This document shows, piece by piece, positions 35,320 to 44,149 of a stretch of DNA of 64,000 bases. The translations under genes were made by a program, and so were the position numbers. The stretch's first letter is position 1; each line of letters begins with the position of its first letter. The stretch is from Desulfuromonadaceae bacterium (GTDB lineage: Bacteria > Desulfobacterota > Desulfuromonadia > Geobacterales > Pseudopelobacteraceae). The notes beneath the pieces were generated by a model. The model was not told where the DNA came from. It ran no database searches and worked only from the letters and a program-made list of their open reading frames with translations. The stretch spans positions 124,001-188,000 of the forward strand of contig JAQTZV010000006.1 of the NCBI GenBank assembly GCA_028687585.1, read 5' to 3'.

Positions 35320-35724
35320 ATGCAGGATGTGATCGAAATGTTGTCCGCTGTTCCCTGTTTTGGCAGTCTGGCAACCGTAGATAACGGTAGACCGAGGGTC
35401 AGGCCGTTTGCCTTCATGTTTGTTCAGGACGGCAGATTCTATTTTTGCACCTCAAGTACGAAGGAAGTGTACCGGCAACTGACGGAATGCCCGTTTATCG
35501 AGTTTACCAGAACCGGTGAAGACATGCGCTGGCTGCGCATCAGTGGTGAAATCAGGTTTGAAGAGGATATCAGGTATAAGGAAAAATGCTTTGAGTTGTA
35601 CCCGATGCTGAAAGATATTTACCAGACGCCGAATAATCCGCTCTTCTCGATTTTTTACCTGGAGCATGGCAAAGCATCAATTGACAGCATGACCGCAAGC
35701 CCGCGCAAGACATTTGAATTCTAG
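35320..35724 (+). CDS. Pyridoxamine-5'-phosphate-oxidase-fold flavin-binding protein
   Basis: 134 residues, a split-barrel fold of the PNPOx-like family (SLATVDNGRPRVRPFAFMF, then FYFCTSSTKEVYRQL). Such proteins bind FMN, F420 or heme and are often of unknown function. It lies 21 bases after the carboxyltransferase with an AAGGAGG site and 38 bases before the second UPF0261 gene. It may be a small flavin reductase or protective protein for the pathway; I cannot be more precise. Confidence 0.82.
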   Translation: MQDVIEMLSAVPCFGSLATVDNGRPRVRPFAFMFVQDGRFYFCTSSTKEVYRQLTECPFIEFTRTGEDMRWLRISGEIRFEEDIRYKEKCFELYPMLKDIYQTPNNPLFSIFYLEHGKASIDSMTASPRKTFEF

Positions 35725-35762
35725 TTTCTTCTTAAAAAAATTACGTATAAGGAGCAAGGCGC

Positions 35763-37025
35763 ATGTGTACTGCCGGTAAAGTCAAGAAGGGCATCGTGAT
35801 CATCTGCAATCTCGACACGCGGGGCGAAGATATTGTCTTTGTGCGGGAGTTGATCCGGGGGCGCGGACATACCGCCATTCTGCTGGATTTCAGCATGGAG
35901 GAACCGCCACCCGTTCCTGGTGACATTACGTGCGAAGAAGTTGCCCAGCGGGGCGGTCTGCCTATTGAAACGGTGCGAGAGTATTATCGCACCGATCGGG
36001 AAACTGCAACTAACAACCAGATCAAAGGTGCGACTGCAATTGTCATCGATCTCCTCAAACAGGGCAAGGTACATGGTGTCATCGGTATTGGCGGCGCTAC
36101 CTCCAGTCTGGTCTCGACCGGCGTCATGCAGCAGTTGCCGTTCGGCATGCCAAAGCTGATGGCTACGCCCATGGCCTCCAACCCGCGTTATACCGAAAAA
36201 TGTGTCGGTACCAGCGATATTACCATGCACAACACGGTGCTCGACATCGTCAAGATGAACCAGCTGCTGAAGGCGCAGATCACCAATGCCGTCGGTGCCA
36301 TTTGCGGCATGGTCGAGATGACGCTGGGGACGGAATTCACCTTTGACCGGCCGGTGATTGCCGTATCGTCGTTCGGCTTTTCCGAAATGGCGGCCCAGAC
36401 CTCTCTGGGAATGCTTGAGGAGGCCGGCTTCGCACCCGTGGTATGTCATGCCCAGGGCAAGGGCGACAAGGGTATGGAGGATATGATCCGCGACGGCATG
36501 TTCCAGGGGGTGCTTGATCTCTGTACCGGTGGCATCACCGAGCATCTGTTCGGCGGCAACCGAGATCCCGGGCCGGACCGCCTCATGGCGGCGGTGCGAA
36601 AGGGTATTCCGGTTGTACTGGCCCCCTGCGGTCTTGATTTCCTGAGCTATGGAGGGCGCGCGGACAAGTTGGCCGAAACCAAAGATCGGCTTCAGTTTGT
36701 CCAGGACTCATTTCGTACACAGGTACGTACAACAGTCGAGGAACTGCAGCAGGCGGCTGATGTCATTGCTGAACGGCTTAATCAGTCGAGTGGACCTTTC
36801 ACTTTTTTGATCCCGCTGCAGGGGTGGTCGTCGATCAACAAGGAGGGTAAGCCGCTCTACGACCCTGCAGCTGACGCCGCTTTTGTGGCTCGACTGAAAG
36901 AAAAACTCGATAACAAGGCTGCCATCAAGGAGGTGGATCTGCATCTTTACACCCGGGAATTCGCCCGCGCCGCGGTTGACGAACTGGTGCGTCTGTTCGC
37001 GGAGGCCAGGCCTGTAGTCGCCTGA
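35763..37025 (+). CDS. UPF0261 / Tm-1-like protein, paralogue 2
   Basis: 420 residues, the same two-domain fold as the protein at 30633 (start GIVIICNLDTRGED, loop GIGGATSSLVST, then LAPCGLDFL). The sequences are clearly divergent. The loop that reads GSMGTTLGT in paralogue 1 lacks the second glycine pattern here, so ATP binding may differ. Two full-length members in one operon suggest a heteromeric pair. It stands between the PNPOx-like and SDR genes, downstream of the biotin carboxylase. Confidence 0.9.
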   Translation: MCTAGKVKKGIVIICNLDTRGEDIVFVRELIRGRGHTAILLDFSMEEPPPVPGDITCEEVAQRGGLPIETVREYYRTDRETATNNQIKGATAIVIDLLKQGKVHGVIGIGGATSSLVSTGVMQQLPFGMPKLMATPMASNPRYTEKCVGTSDITMHNTVLDIVKMNQLLKAQITNAVGAICGMVEMTLGTEFTFDRPVIAVSSFGFSEMAAQTSLGMLEEAGFAPVVCHAQGKGDKGMEDMIRDGMFQGVLDLCTGGITEHLFGGNRDPGPDRLMAAVRKGIPVVLAPCGLDFLSYGGRADKLAETKDRLQFVQDSFRTQVRTTVEELQQAADVIAERLNQSSGPFTFLIPLQGWSSINKEGKPLYDPAADAAFVARLKEKLDNKAAIKEVDLHLYTREFARAAVDELVRLFAEARPVVA

Positions 37026-37112
37026 ACGGTGGCAACAAAGTATTTATTTTCCGGTGTTTGGGACCGGATCATCACAATTGTGCAGTATTCCATAAACTGA
37101 AAGGAGAATCAC

Positions 37113-37856
37113 ATGCTTAAGAACAAGGTTGCTTTAGTTACGGGAGGCGCAGAGGGGATTGGGCGTGCCATAGCGGTGGTATATGGCCGTGAGGGGGCTC
37201 GGGTGGTGGTGACAGACTGTAATGACCAGGGGGGCAAAGAGACGGCAGCCATGATCAATCAGTCTGGTGGACAGGCGATCTATCTTCATCTCGATGTGAC
37301 AAGCCCGGAGAATCACGAGCAAGTGGTGGATGAGGCGTGCAAGCAGTTCGGGCAACTCGACGTTGCCTGCAACAATGCGGGCATCAGTGGCGAGTTCCGG
37401 CTCACGGGCGACCATACTCCCGAGACCTGGAAACAGGTGATCGATATCAACCTGACCGGAGTCTTTTACGGCGTTCGCGCCCAGATCAATGCCATGCTGA
37501 AAACCGGCGGCGGCTCCATCGTCAACATCGCGTCGATCCTGGGACAGGTCGGCCTTGAAGAAATATCCCCCTATGTTGCTGCCAAACACGGAGTTGTCGG
37601 CTTGACCAAAAATGTTGCTCTCGAATACGGTACCAAGGGTATTCGCTGTAATTCAGTCGGCCCGGCCTTTATCAAAACCAAGCTCGTCAACAACCTTCCC
37701 GATGATGTCAGGGATCACCTTAGTTCAATGCATGCCTTGAATCGCATCGGAGAGCCGGAGGAGGTTGCCGAAATGGTGGTGTGGCTCAGCAGCGACAAGG
37801 CCAGTTTTATAACCGGTAATTACTATGCAGCAGATGGCGGCTATCTGGCTCGTTGA
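37113..37856 (+). CDS. Short-chain dehydrogenase/reductase
   Basis: 247 residues, classical SDR. NAD(P)-binding TGGAEGIG at 10-17, NNAG at 87-90, catalytic S141, Y154 and K158. A 'TDC' acidic residue after strand 2 (D35) favours NAD. In the proposed pathway it would oxidise the benzylic secondary alcohol formed by the PCMH-like enzyme to the ketone, as the SDR alcohol dehydrogenase of the Aromatoleum 4-ethylphenol route does. The iron alcohol dehydrogenase at 41509 is a competing candidate. AAAGGAG precedes the ATG. Confidence 0.92.
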   Translation: MLKNKVALVTGGAEGIGRAIAVVYGREGARVVVTDCNDQGGKETAAMINQSGGQAIYLHLDVTSPENHEQVVDEACKQFGQLDVACNNAGISGEFRLTGDHTPETWKQVIDINLTGVFYGVRAQINAMLKTGGGSIVNIASILGQVGLEEISPYVAAKHGVVGLTKNVALEYGTKGIRCNSVGPAFIKTKLVNNLPDDVRDHLSSMHALNRIGEPEEVAEMVVWLSSDKASFITGNYYAADGGYLAR

Positions 37857-37880
37857 TGCTGTCAGGAGAGGAATGCGTTA

Positions 37881-39062
37881 ATGAGTTCAACCGTCAAAGT
37901 GATCGGTGTCGGTATGGTCAAATTTGCCAAACCGGGCGCACATGAACCCTATGAGATCATGGCCGGCAAGGCTGTCCGGGCCGCACTGACTGACGCAGGC
38001 ATCGGCTACGGCGATGTTCAGCAGGCTTTTGCCGGCTATGTATTCGGTGATAGCGCTTGCGGACAGGCAGCCCTGTACCGTGTCGGCATGACCGGCATAC
38101 CAATAGTGAATGTCAACAACAACTGCTCGTCAGGGTCGTCCGCTCTCATGCTGGCGCGGCAGGCTGTCCTGTCCGGAGCAGTCGAGTGCGCCCTGGCGGT
38201 CGGTTTTGAGGAGATGCGTCCTGGCGCTCTGGGACCGGTCTGGGATGATCGTACTTCGCCGCTTATGGATCTGGAAGCGAAGCTGGAGTCGTTGCTGCCG
38301 GATTTGCATTCCGGAACAAATGCGTTGCGTCTGTTCGGAGCGGCGGCATCGGCTTACATCAATAATACCGGTGCTAATCCGGATATCTTTGCCAAGGTGG
38401 CGGTCAAGACGCGCCGGCATGCGCTCAATAACCCCTATGCCCTGTTCAACAAACCGCTGACCGTGGACGAAGTGATGCAGTCACCGGTCGTGTTTCCGCC
38501 CTATCTGACCCGGCTGGAGTGTTGTCCGCCATCGTGCGGCGCCGCGGCGGCGATTGTCTGCAGCGAAGCCTTTGCCAGAAAACTTGGCGCCAGCCGCGCC
38601 GTATCGATTCTTGCCCAGGCCATGGCAACCGACACGGTGGCCAGCGAAAGGGATCCGATTGGTCTGGTGGGTGCGGACATGACTCGCAATGCCGCACAGC
38701 AGGTCTACGATCAGGCCGGCATCGGTCCGGAAGACATCAAGGTGCTGGAGCTGCATGATTGCTTTACTTCCAACGAAGTTACCACCTATGAAGCCCTCGG
38801 TCTCTGTCCTGAAGGCGGGGCAGAAGAGATGATAAACCTCGGAAATAACACCTACGGCGGAAGATATGTCGTGAATCCGTCAGGCGGACTTATGTCCAAG
38901 GGGCATCCTCTCGGCGCTACCGGGCTTGCCCAGTGCGCCGAACTGGTGACTCAGCTGCGGGGCGAGGCGGAGCGGCGACAGGTAGAAGGCGTTCGTATTG
39001 CGCTGCAGCACAATCTGGGATTGGGCGGGGCCTGTGTGGTGACACTCTATGGTCACGATTGA
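37881..39062 (+). CDS. SCP-2/SCPx-type thiolase
   Basis: 393 residues. The nucleophile C82 lies in NNNCSSGSSAL, and HDCFTSNE, the catalytic histidine loop KGHPLGATG and the C-terminal GGACVV follow, as in the lipid-transfer-associated (SCPx) thiolases. It should cleave a 3-ketoacyl-CoA with free CoA. In the proposed pathway this yields an aroyl-CoA (such as 4-hydroxybenzoyl-CoA) and acetyl-CoA. The gene follows the SDR by 24 bases and precedes an alpha/beta hydrolase. Confidence 0.93.
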   Translation: MSSTVKVIGVGMVKFAKPGAHEPYEIMAGKAVRAALTDAGIGYGDVQQAFAGYVFGDSACGQAALYRVGMTGIPIVNVNNNCSSGSSALMLARQAVLSGAVECALAVGFEEMRPGALGPVWDDRTSPLMDLEAKLESLLPDLHSGTNALRLFGAAASAYINNTGANPDIFAKVAVKTRRHALNNPYALFNKPLTVDEVMQSPVVFPPYLTRLECCPPSCGAAAAIVCSEAFARKLGASRAVSILAQAMATDTVASERDPIGLVGADMTRNAAQQVYDQAGIGPEDIKVLELHDCFTSNEVTTYEALGLCPEGGAEEMINLGNNTYGGRYVVNPSGGLMSKGHPLGATGLAQCAELVTQLRGEAERRQVEGVRIALQHNLGLGGACVVTLYGHD

Positions 39063-39105
39063 CACGTAGTCGACCGAATATACTTCAACTCTATGAGGAA
39101 TCAAT

Positions 39106-39819
39106 ATGAGTACCTATGTCCTGATACATGGCGCGTGGCACGGCAGGTGGTGTTGGGATAAAGTCTTGCCGCTGTTGGCAAAAGAGGGCCACACCGTAGT
39201 GGCCCCGGACCTGCCGGGACATGGAAATGATTCCACACCCATCGGGGACATCTCTCTGCGATCGTACAGCGAGCGTGTCTGTCAGGTGCTGGACGCACAG
39301 ACCGAACCGGTGATCCTGGTCGGGCACAGTATGGGTGGTATTGTCATCACACAGGCGGCAGAATACCGGCCCGATAAAATCAAAAAGCTGGTCTATCTGA
39401 CCGCCTTCCTGCTGCAAAACAGCGAGTTTCTGCTGCAGTATGCCGGACAGGATGAAACATCAGCGGTTACCGCAAATCTGATTGTTGCCGAAGATTACAG
39501 TTGTGCTTCGGTAAGAGCAGATGCCCTCCGGGAGGCTTTTTATGGCGATTGTTCCGATGAAGACTCCATGCTGGCAACCTCTCTGCTGGTCCCCCAGTCA
39601 GTGGCCCCTCTGGTCACTCCCGTCAGTACCTCGTCACAGAACTTCGGCCGCATACCGAGATTCTATATCTCCTGTCTGCGCGACCGGGCCATAACTCCTG
39701 CAATCCAGAAACAGATGTACAGCAATGTGCCGTGTGAACAACTTATTCAGATGGATACCAGTCATTCTCCATTCTTCTCAGCACCTGAGGAACTTGTCAT
39801 GCACTTGCTTTCACTCTGA
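39106..39819 (+). CDS. Alpha/beta hydrolase (methylesterase/hydroxynitrile-lyase-like)
   Basis: 237 residues. It starts VLIHGAWHGRWCWDKV, with nucleophile S75 in GHSMGG, a probable acid around D194 and H220 in TSHSPF. The short cap and the opening sequence resemble plant-type methylesterases and their bacterial relatives. Its job may be to hydrolyse a thioester or ester side product, or a 1,3-diketone. It is the last gene of the carboxylase operon and converges with the LysR gene 33 bases later. Confidence 0.88.
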   Translation: MSTYVLIHGAWHGRWCWDKVLPLLAKEGHTVVAPDLPGHGNDSTPIGDISLRSYSERVCQVLDAQTEPVILVGHSMGGIVITQAAEYRPDKIKKLVYLTAFLLQNSEFLLQYAGQDETSAVTANLIVAEDYSCASVRADALREAFYGDCSDEDSMLATSLLVPQSVAPLVTPVSTSSQNFGRIPRFYISCLRDRAITPAIQKQMYSNVPCEQLIQMDTSHSPFFSAPEELVMHLLSL

Positions 39820-39851
39820 TGTGCTGGCGGAGCCGGCAGGGTTATAGTGCA

Positions 39852-40796
39852 CTATTGAGCGCTCCGCGCAACTTCCGAAACTAATTTGCGAAACCAGATG
39901 TGCTGCGGGTCCTTGTTATAGCGCTCATGCCAATACTGGTAGATGGTATAGGACGGGAAGACAAAGGGTAGATCCATGGTGGCTATCAAACCCTTGTTTT
40001 CAAAGGGCAGGATGACCCGTGTGGGCAGAATGGACATCATCTCGGTGGTCGCAACCGTATAGGCCGCCAGCATAAAACTTGGAACCGATACCAGTATGTC
40101 GCGTGACAGCCCGTGCTTGGCGAGCGTCTGGTTGATCAGTCCCGGATCCGGTCCGAATATATTGACCCACACGTGCCGTCTTTCCATGAAACGTTTTCCA
40201 TCTATTTTTTGTCCAGCATCCGGGTGGTCTGCTGCTGTTATGCAGGTATTGTTTTCATCAAGCAGTCGCTGCTGGTAAAGACCGGAGTGGGCTTTTTTGA
40301 ACGCCGTCAATATCAGGTGAATATCCCCGTTAATCAAGGGGGTGAAATCCAGCCCTTCGACGGCATTCATCTTCGGAGCGAATGTCCAGAGATGGATTCC
40401 GGGCGCCTCTTTCTGGATGCGCGCGGCAATCTTTGGAAGCAATACGACAAGTTCATAATCCAGTGCAACGATCCGGATATCTCCTTTCGCCTGGGCCGGA
40501 TCGAATGTCGGCGGGACAATCAGGTACTGTATTTCCGCAAGGATCTGCCCCAATGCAAGATCGATGGAGAGAGCCCGCGGTGACAGTTCGTAGCCCTGTT
40601 CAGACTTGACCAACAGCGGGTCGTTGAACATTGCCCGCAGGCGCTGCAGGGCGCGACTCATGGCTGGCTGGCTCATTCCGGAGGTTTCCGCTGCCCGTGA
40701 TACGTGGCGTTCATCCAGGAGTGCCCGTAAGGCTACCAGCAGATTCAGATCCATTGCCCGCAATTCGCTTACGATTGAAACGGTTATTTTATCCAT
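39852..40796 (-). CDS. LysR-family transcriptional regulator (NodD-like branch)
   Basis: About 314 residues. The N-terminal winged helix-turn-helix (LNLLVALRALLDERHVSRAAE, MSQPAMSRALQRLR) is followed by a LysR substrate-binding domain. The sequence style (MDLNLL, DPLLVKSEQG) is that of the NodD/LinR group that often senses aromatics. I chose the ATG at 40796; the frame extends to 40856 but without a ribosome site. It is divergent from the globin/alcohol dehydrogenase genes, with a LysR-type palindrome between. It probably controls these and/or itself, separately from the sigma-54 circuit. Confidence 0.9.
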   Translation of the reverse strand: MDKITVSIVSELRAMDLNLLVALRALLDERHVSRAAETSGMSQPAMSRALQRLRAMFNDPLLVKSEQGYELSPRALSIDLALGQILAEIQYLIVPPTFDPAQAKGDIRIVALDYELVVLLPKIAARIQKEAPGIHLWTFAPKMNAVEGLDFTPLINGDIHLILTAFKKAHSGLYQQRLLDENNTCITAADHPDAGQKIDGKRFMERRHVWVNIFGPDPGLINQTLAKHGLSRDILVSVPSFMLAAYTVATTEMMSILPTRVILPFENKGLIATMDLPFVFPSYTIYQYWHERYNKDPQHIWFRKLVSEVARSAQ

Positions 40797-40904
40797 GAGT
40801 ACACAACCTTCGTTTTCCGTAAGGATTTGGTAGAGATTTCTAACGTTGATGCGCATAACGCATAATCATTATCTAACATATGCATTATTATTATAATAAG
40901 TAAT

Positions 40905-40925
40905 TTGTTACACATTGTCTAACAA
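40905..40925. promoter_or_regulatory. Candidate LysR-type operator
   Basis: A perfect interrupted palindrome TTGTTA-N9-TAACAA containing a T-N11-A core, in the divergent spacer between the LysR gene and the globin gene. LysR regulators usually bind such sites. A second palindrome GTTAC-N5-GTAAC lies at about 41034-41048. Confidence 0.5.
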
Positions 40926-41068
40926 TGTTTTACCAAGCTAAATGCTGTGGCACCTCAATATAAATAGAGCTGTATGAAATAAGCAAAAATAAATTTGGTC
41001 AAGCAAAATTTTTATAGCAAAAAAACGTTTGAGCGTTACATGGCGTAACAAATTAAAAGGAGAGAGCA

Positions 41069-41452
41069 ATGACCGACCAATCAGCAGTTACAACCCTGTA
41101 TGCCCGCCTGGGTGGTTATGATGCCTTTGCGGCACTGAATGAAGAGCTGTTCCCTCGTCTGATTGCCGACCCGGAGATCGGACGCTTCTGGAAAAATAGA
41201 TCTGCGGACAGCATCCGGCGCGAGAAACAGTTGGCTCTCGAATTCAATACCGTCGTAACAGGCGGCCCATCCTATTATATCGGTCGCGACCTGGCGACGA
41301 CACACAGGGGGATGGGGATCACGGCGAGGGATTGGGAGGTGTTTCTTGGACATCTTATTGCACTGTTTGATCAGTTCTCAGTCCCTGAGCCGGAACGGAG
41401 TGAGATGCTGGCCATTATTGAAAACACACGGACAGAGATCGTTGATCGTTAG
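41069..41452 (+). CDS. Truncated hemoglobin (group I-like)
   Basis: 127 residues, a single 2-over-2 globin domain. It starts LYARLGGYDAF and has the probable proximal histidine H79 in TTHRGMGI and the FW pair (F40, W41). Such globins bind O2 or NO. In a mainly anaerobic pathway it may protect oxygen- or NO-sensitive enzymes, but no direct evidence is present. AAAAGGAG precedes the ATG; the alcohol dehydrogenase follows 56 bases later. Confidence 0.9.
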   Translation: MTDQSAVTTLYARLGGYDAFAALNEELFPRLIADPEIGRFWKNRSADSIRREKQLALEFNTVVTGGPSYYIGRDLATTHRGMGITARDWEVFLGHLIALFDQFSVPEPERSEMLAIIENTRTEIVDR

Positions 41453-41508
41453 CTGGTTCATAACTACGAACCAAGCAGCGTAAAATCAAACACGAAAGGA
41501 GTACGGGT

Positions 41509-42723
41509 ATGATCAGTATGGAACGAAAAGAATTTCCCCTTCTGTATGTGCATCAGCATTCGCGGGGGATCGTCGGTTGGGGTGCGCACAGGATGGCCGG
41601 CCAGGAGTGTCAGGTGTACGGTATTAAGCATGCCCTGCTGGTGACAAGCGGCCTGAAAGGCACCGGCATTGTTGACGAGGTGGAGGGGGTGCTGAAAAAA
41701 GCCGGAATTGCCGTCACCATTTTTGACGGCGTGACCTCTAATCCCAAGGATCATGAGGTAGTTGTCGGTACCAGAATCTATCTGGAAGCCGGATGTGACG
41801 GCATCGTCTCGGTTGGTGGCGGCAGTTCCCACGACGCCGGCAAGGCGATTCGAATCATGGTGACAAACGACGGCCCTGAAACCAAACTGCGCGATTTCAC
41901 CGCCGTGCTCAATCCTCACTATACCACCCGTATCCCGACCTACAAACCGGTCAATATCCCGCACGTAGCCATCAACACCACCTCCGGCACCGGCGCTGAC
42001 TGTACCGCTTTTGCCATCATTAATGATGAGGAACTGGTTTACAAGCTGATCCTGGTGGTTCCCGGTGTTGCTCCCAGTGTCGGCATCAGTGAGCCGGCCT
42101 TCATGCGGCTCCAGCCTCCGCAGATAGTAGCCTGGACCGGTATGGATGCCTTCTGCCACGCCATGGAGCCCTTTGTCGGCCGTCTCAATCTGCCGGTTTC
42201 ACATGCCGCCAGTCTGCGTGCCATCAAGCTGCTGAGCGAGAATCTCCGTCAAGGTTACGCTAATCCAAAAAATGATATCGCTATGGAGAACCTTATCTGG
42301 GCGCAGTTCATCGCCTCCATGTCTTACAATATGGGGGGCGGTATGGGTATGGTCCATGGTCTGGCGCATATGGTATCCGTCATCAAAGGACTGCATCACG
42401 GTCATGCCAATGCCCTGATGATGCTACCGGTGGAACGGTTTAACTCTCTGGCCTGTCCGGAGCGCTTCAAGGAGATCGGTGAGGCCATGGGACTGGATGT
42501 CCGCTACATGAGTGCGGTCCATGCAACAGACAAGACGCTCGAAGAAATCGAGCGTCTGCGAAACGACGTTGGCATCCCGGCCGTGTCTTTGCGTGAGTAC
42601 GATTTCAGTGAGGCTGATATAGAACATACGGTCAAATGGGCCAGTAACGACCTCTCCATGGAAGCAAATCCAAGGGATATGACTCACGATCAGATCAGGG
42701 CCATCTTGCGCTCGTGCATGTGA
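41509..42723 (+). CDS. Iron-containing (group III) alcohol dehydrogenase
   Basis: 404 residues. NAD-binding GGGSSHDAGK (about 105-114), TTSGTGAD and the metal ligands in DAFCHAMEPFVG and HGLAHMV...GLHHGHANALM are those of the Fe-dependent family. It may oxidise the alcohol formed by the PCMH-like enzyme or reduce an aldehyde. AAAGGAG upstream of the ATG. An imperfect hairpin with G-U pairs (42746-42798) follows but has no T run. Confidence 0.92.
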   Translation: MISMERKEFPLLYVHQHSRGIVGWGAHRMAGQECQVYGIKHALLVTSGLKGTGIVDEVEGVLKKAGIAVTIFDGVTSNPKDHEVVVGTRIYLEAGCDGIVSVGGGSSHDAGKAIRIMVTNDGPETKLRDFTAVLNPHYTTRIPTYKPVNIPHVAINTTSGTGADCTAFAIINDEELVYKLILVVPGVAPSVGISEPAFMRLQPPQIVAWTGMDAFCHAMEPFVGRLNLPVSHAASLRAIKLLSENLRQGYANPKNDIAMENLIWAQFIASMSYNMGGGMGMVHGLAHMVSVIKGLHHGHANALMMLPVERFNSLACPERFKEIGEAMGLDVRYMSAVHATDKTLEEIERLRNDVGIPAVSLREYDFSEADIEHTVKWASNDLSMEANPRDMTHDQIRAILRSCM

Positions 42724-42812
42724 TTTAAGCCGGCTAATGGTTCATTTGCTGCAGTCTGTCCGTTTGTCGAAGTGCTTGGGACGGGCGGGCTGCAGCAATG
42801 ACATTGTGAATA

Positions 42813-42853
42813 TTGGTAACACACCGCTTTGTAACCGTCACCATTTGTAGCAC
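42813..42853 (+). promoter_or_regulatory. Upstream activator array for the HAD/DUF1302 operon
   Basis: Three sites, TTGGTAACAC at 42813, TTTGTAACCG near 42828 and TTTGTAGCAC at 42844; the outer two are 31 bp apart. The last starts 272 bp before the -24 element at 43116. The spacer 42860-43115 is AT-rich without a gene. Confidence 0.7.
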
Positions 42854-43115
42854 GCTCGTGCCAGAGAAAAACGAAAGCTCCAACCAGCTGATAAAATGGG
42901 TAAAACGGTAAATTTCCCCGTTTTTTGTCCTCTGCTGCCGGCAGCCTTTTTATGAACTGATTCCATATTCAATTTTAATATCAGTAAGTTATGTAGGTTT
43001 ACCTTTTTTGTGCGTGTATCAGCTCTTTAAAACAATGTTTACAATGGTTACGCAGCTATCTTGGATATCTTGTTAGATGTAATCATAACATGCTTAAATT
43101 TAACGTATTTTGTTT

Positions 43116-43131
43116 TGGCACGGTGTTAGCA
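43116..43131 (+). promoter_or_regulatory. Sigma-54 promoter of the HAD/DUF1302 operon
   Basis: TGGCACGGTGTTAGCA, identical to the carboxylase-operon promoter at 30493, only 50 bp from the start of the HAD gene. Confidence 0.85.
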
Positions 43132-43180
43132 ATACCAGATTCAAGAGATTTTACGTAACCACACAAAGAAGGGAAAGAGT

Positions 43181-44059
43181 ATGCCTGATCTGCTCACCAA
43201 GCTATCTCCAATCAAAGTTCACGCAGCAGCGCTTGAACGGCTGCAGCGTGTACGCGGCTTCGTATTCGATATGGACGGAACGATGGTGCTTGGCGATCAG
43301 CGCAATCATGGTCTCAAACCGCTGCCCGGAGCGGTCGAGTTCACACGACTGCTTGCGAGACGCGGTATTCCCTATCTGTTTTTTACCAACGGTACGGCCC
43401 GCACACCGCAGCACTATGCCAAGGAGTTGCGTGCGGCCGGTTTTGAACTTGATGATGACCGCATGATGACGCCAGCCAGCAGTGCCGTTGAACTCTTCTT
43501 GAAACGTGGTTACAAGCGGGTTATGGCCCTTGGCGTCGACGGTCTCATTCGGCCTTTGTGCGAAGCGGGCATTGAGTTCGTACCGCCAAAGGGCAAATCT
43601 CAGGCTGATGCAGTTCTGGCAGGCTGGCACCCCGGATTTACCATGGATGAGCTGGAGTCGGCCTGCCATGCGGTATGGGGTGGTGCCGGGTTGTACAGCG
43701 CCTCGCAGACGCGGTTTTTTGCGACTGCGTCCGGAAAGGCGCTGGCTCCCTCGCGTGCCATGACGGCGATGATCCGGGATATGACCGGCTGTGACGTTAC
43801 AACAGTTGGTAAACCATCTCTTGCTGCACTCCGATGTGCAGGGCGCCGTTTAGGAGTAAGTCCCAAGAACCTCGCGGTGGTAGGCGACGATCCGGCAATG
43901 GAAGTTCCAATGGCGCATCGTGGTGGAGCGCTTGCTATTGCAGTTAGTTCCGGACTTGGTGCTGCAGATGCATTTGACCATTTACCTGAAAATCGCAGGC
44001 CGCATCTGAACCTGCAGGGAGTTGATGAACTTTTGCGATTGTGGTCCAACAGTATCTAA
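43181..44059 (+). CDS. HAD-superfamily (NagD-like, subclass IIA) hydrolase
   Basis: 292 residues. The nucleophile motif FDMDGT has D30 and D32, with FTNGT (motif II), GKPS and GDDPAMEVPMA (motif IV). This arrangement is of the NagD / 4-nitrophenylphosphatase type. It may act as an aryl-phosphate or sugar-phosphate phosphatase. It is the first gene after a strong sigma-54 promoter and precedes the envelope genes; its link to alkylphenol use is not obvious. Confidence 0.9.
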   Translation: MPDLLTKLSPIKVHAAALERLQRVRGFVFDMDGTMVLGDQRNHGLKPLPGAVEFTRLLARRGIPYLFFTNGTARTPQHYAKELRAAGFELDDDRMMTPASSAVELFLKRGYKRVMALGVDGLIRPLCEAGIEFVPPKGKSQADAVLAGWHPGFTMDELESACHAVWGGAGLYSASQTRFFATASGKALAPSRAMTAMIRDMTGCDVTTVGKPSLAALRCAGRRLGVSPKNLAVVGDDPAMEVPMAHRGGALAIAVSSGLGAADAFDHLPENRRPHLNLQGVDELLRLWSNSI

Positions 44060-44149
44060 GATGTTTAGTAAATTTTAAGAAAGGAGATTTGTCAGTTGTT
44101 ACGGGGGAGCATTCACTGGTCAGCAGTAATAACGATTAAGGAGGATTTT

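Noticed and set aside
42746..42798. Imperfect hairpin after the iron alcohol dehydrogenase as a terminator
   Set aside because: The arms pair only with G-U pairs and mismatches and no T run follows; kept only as a note.
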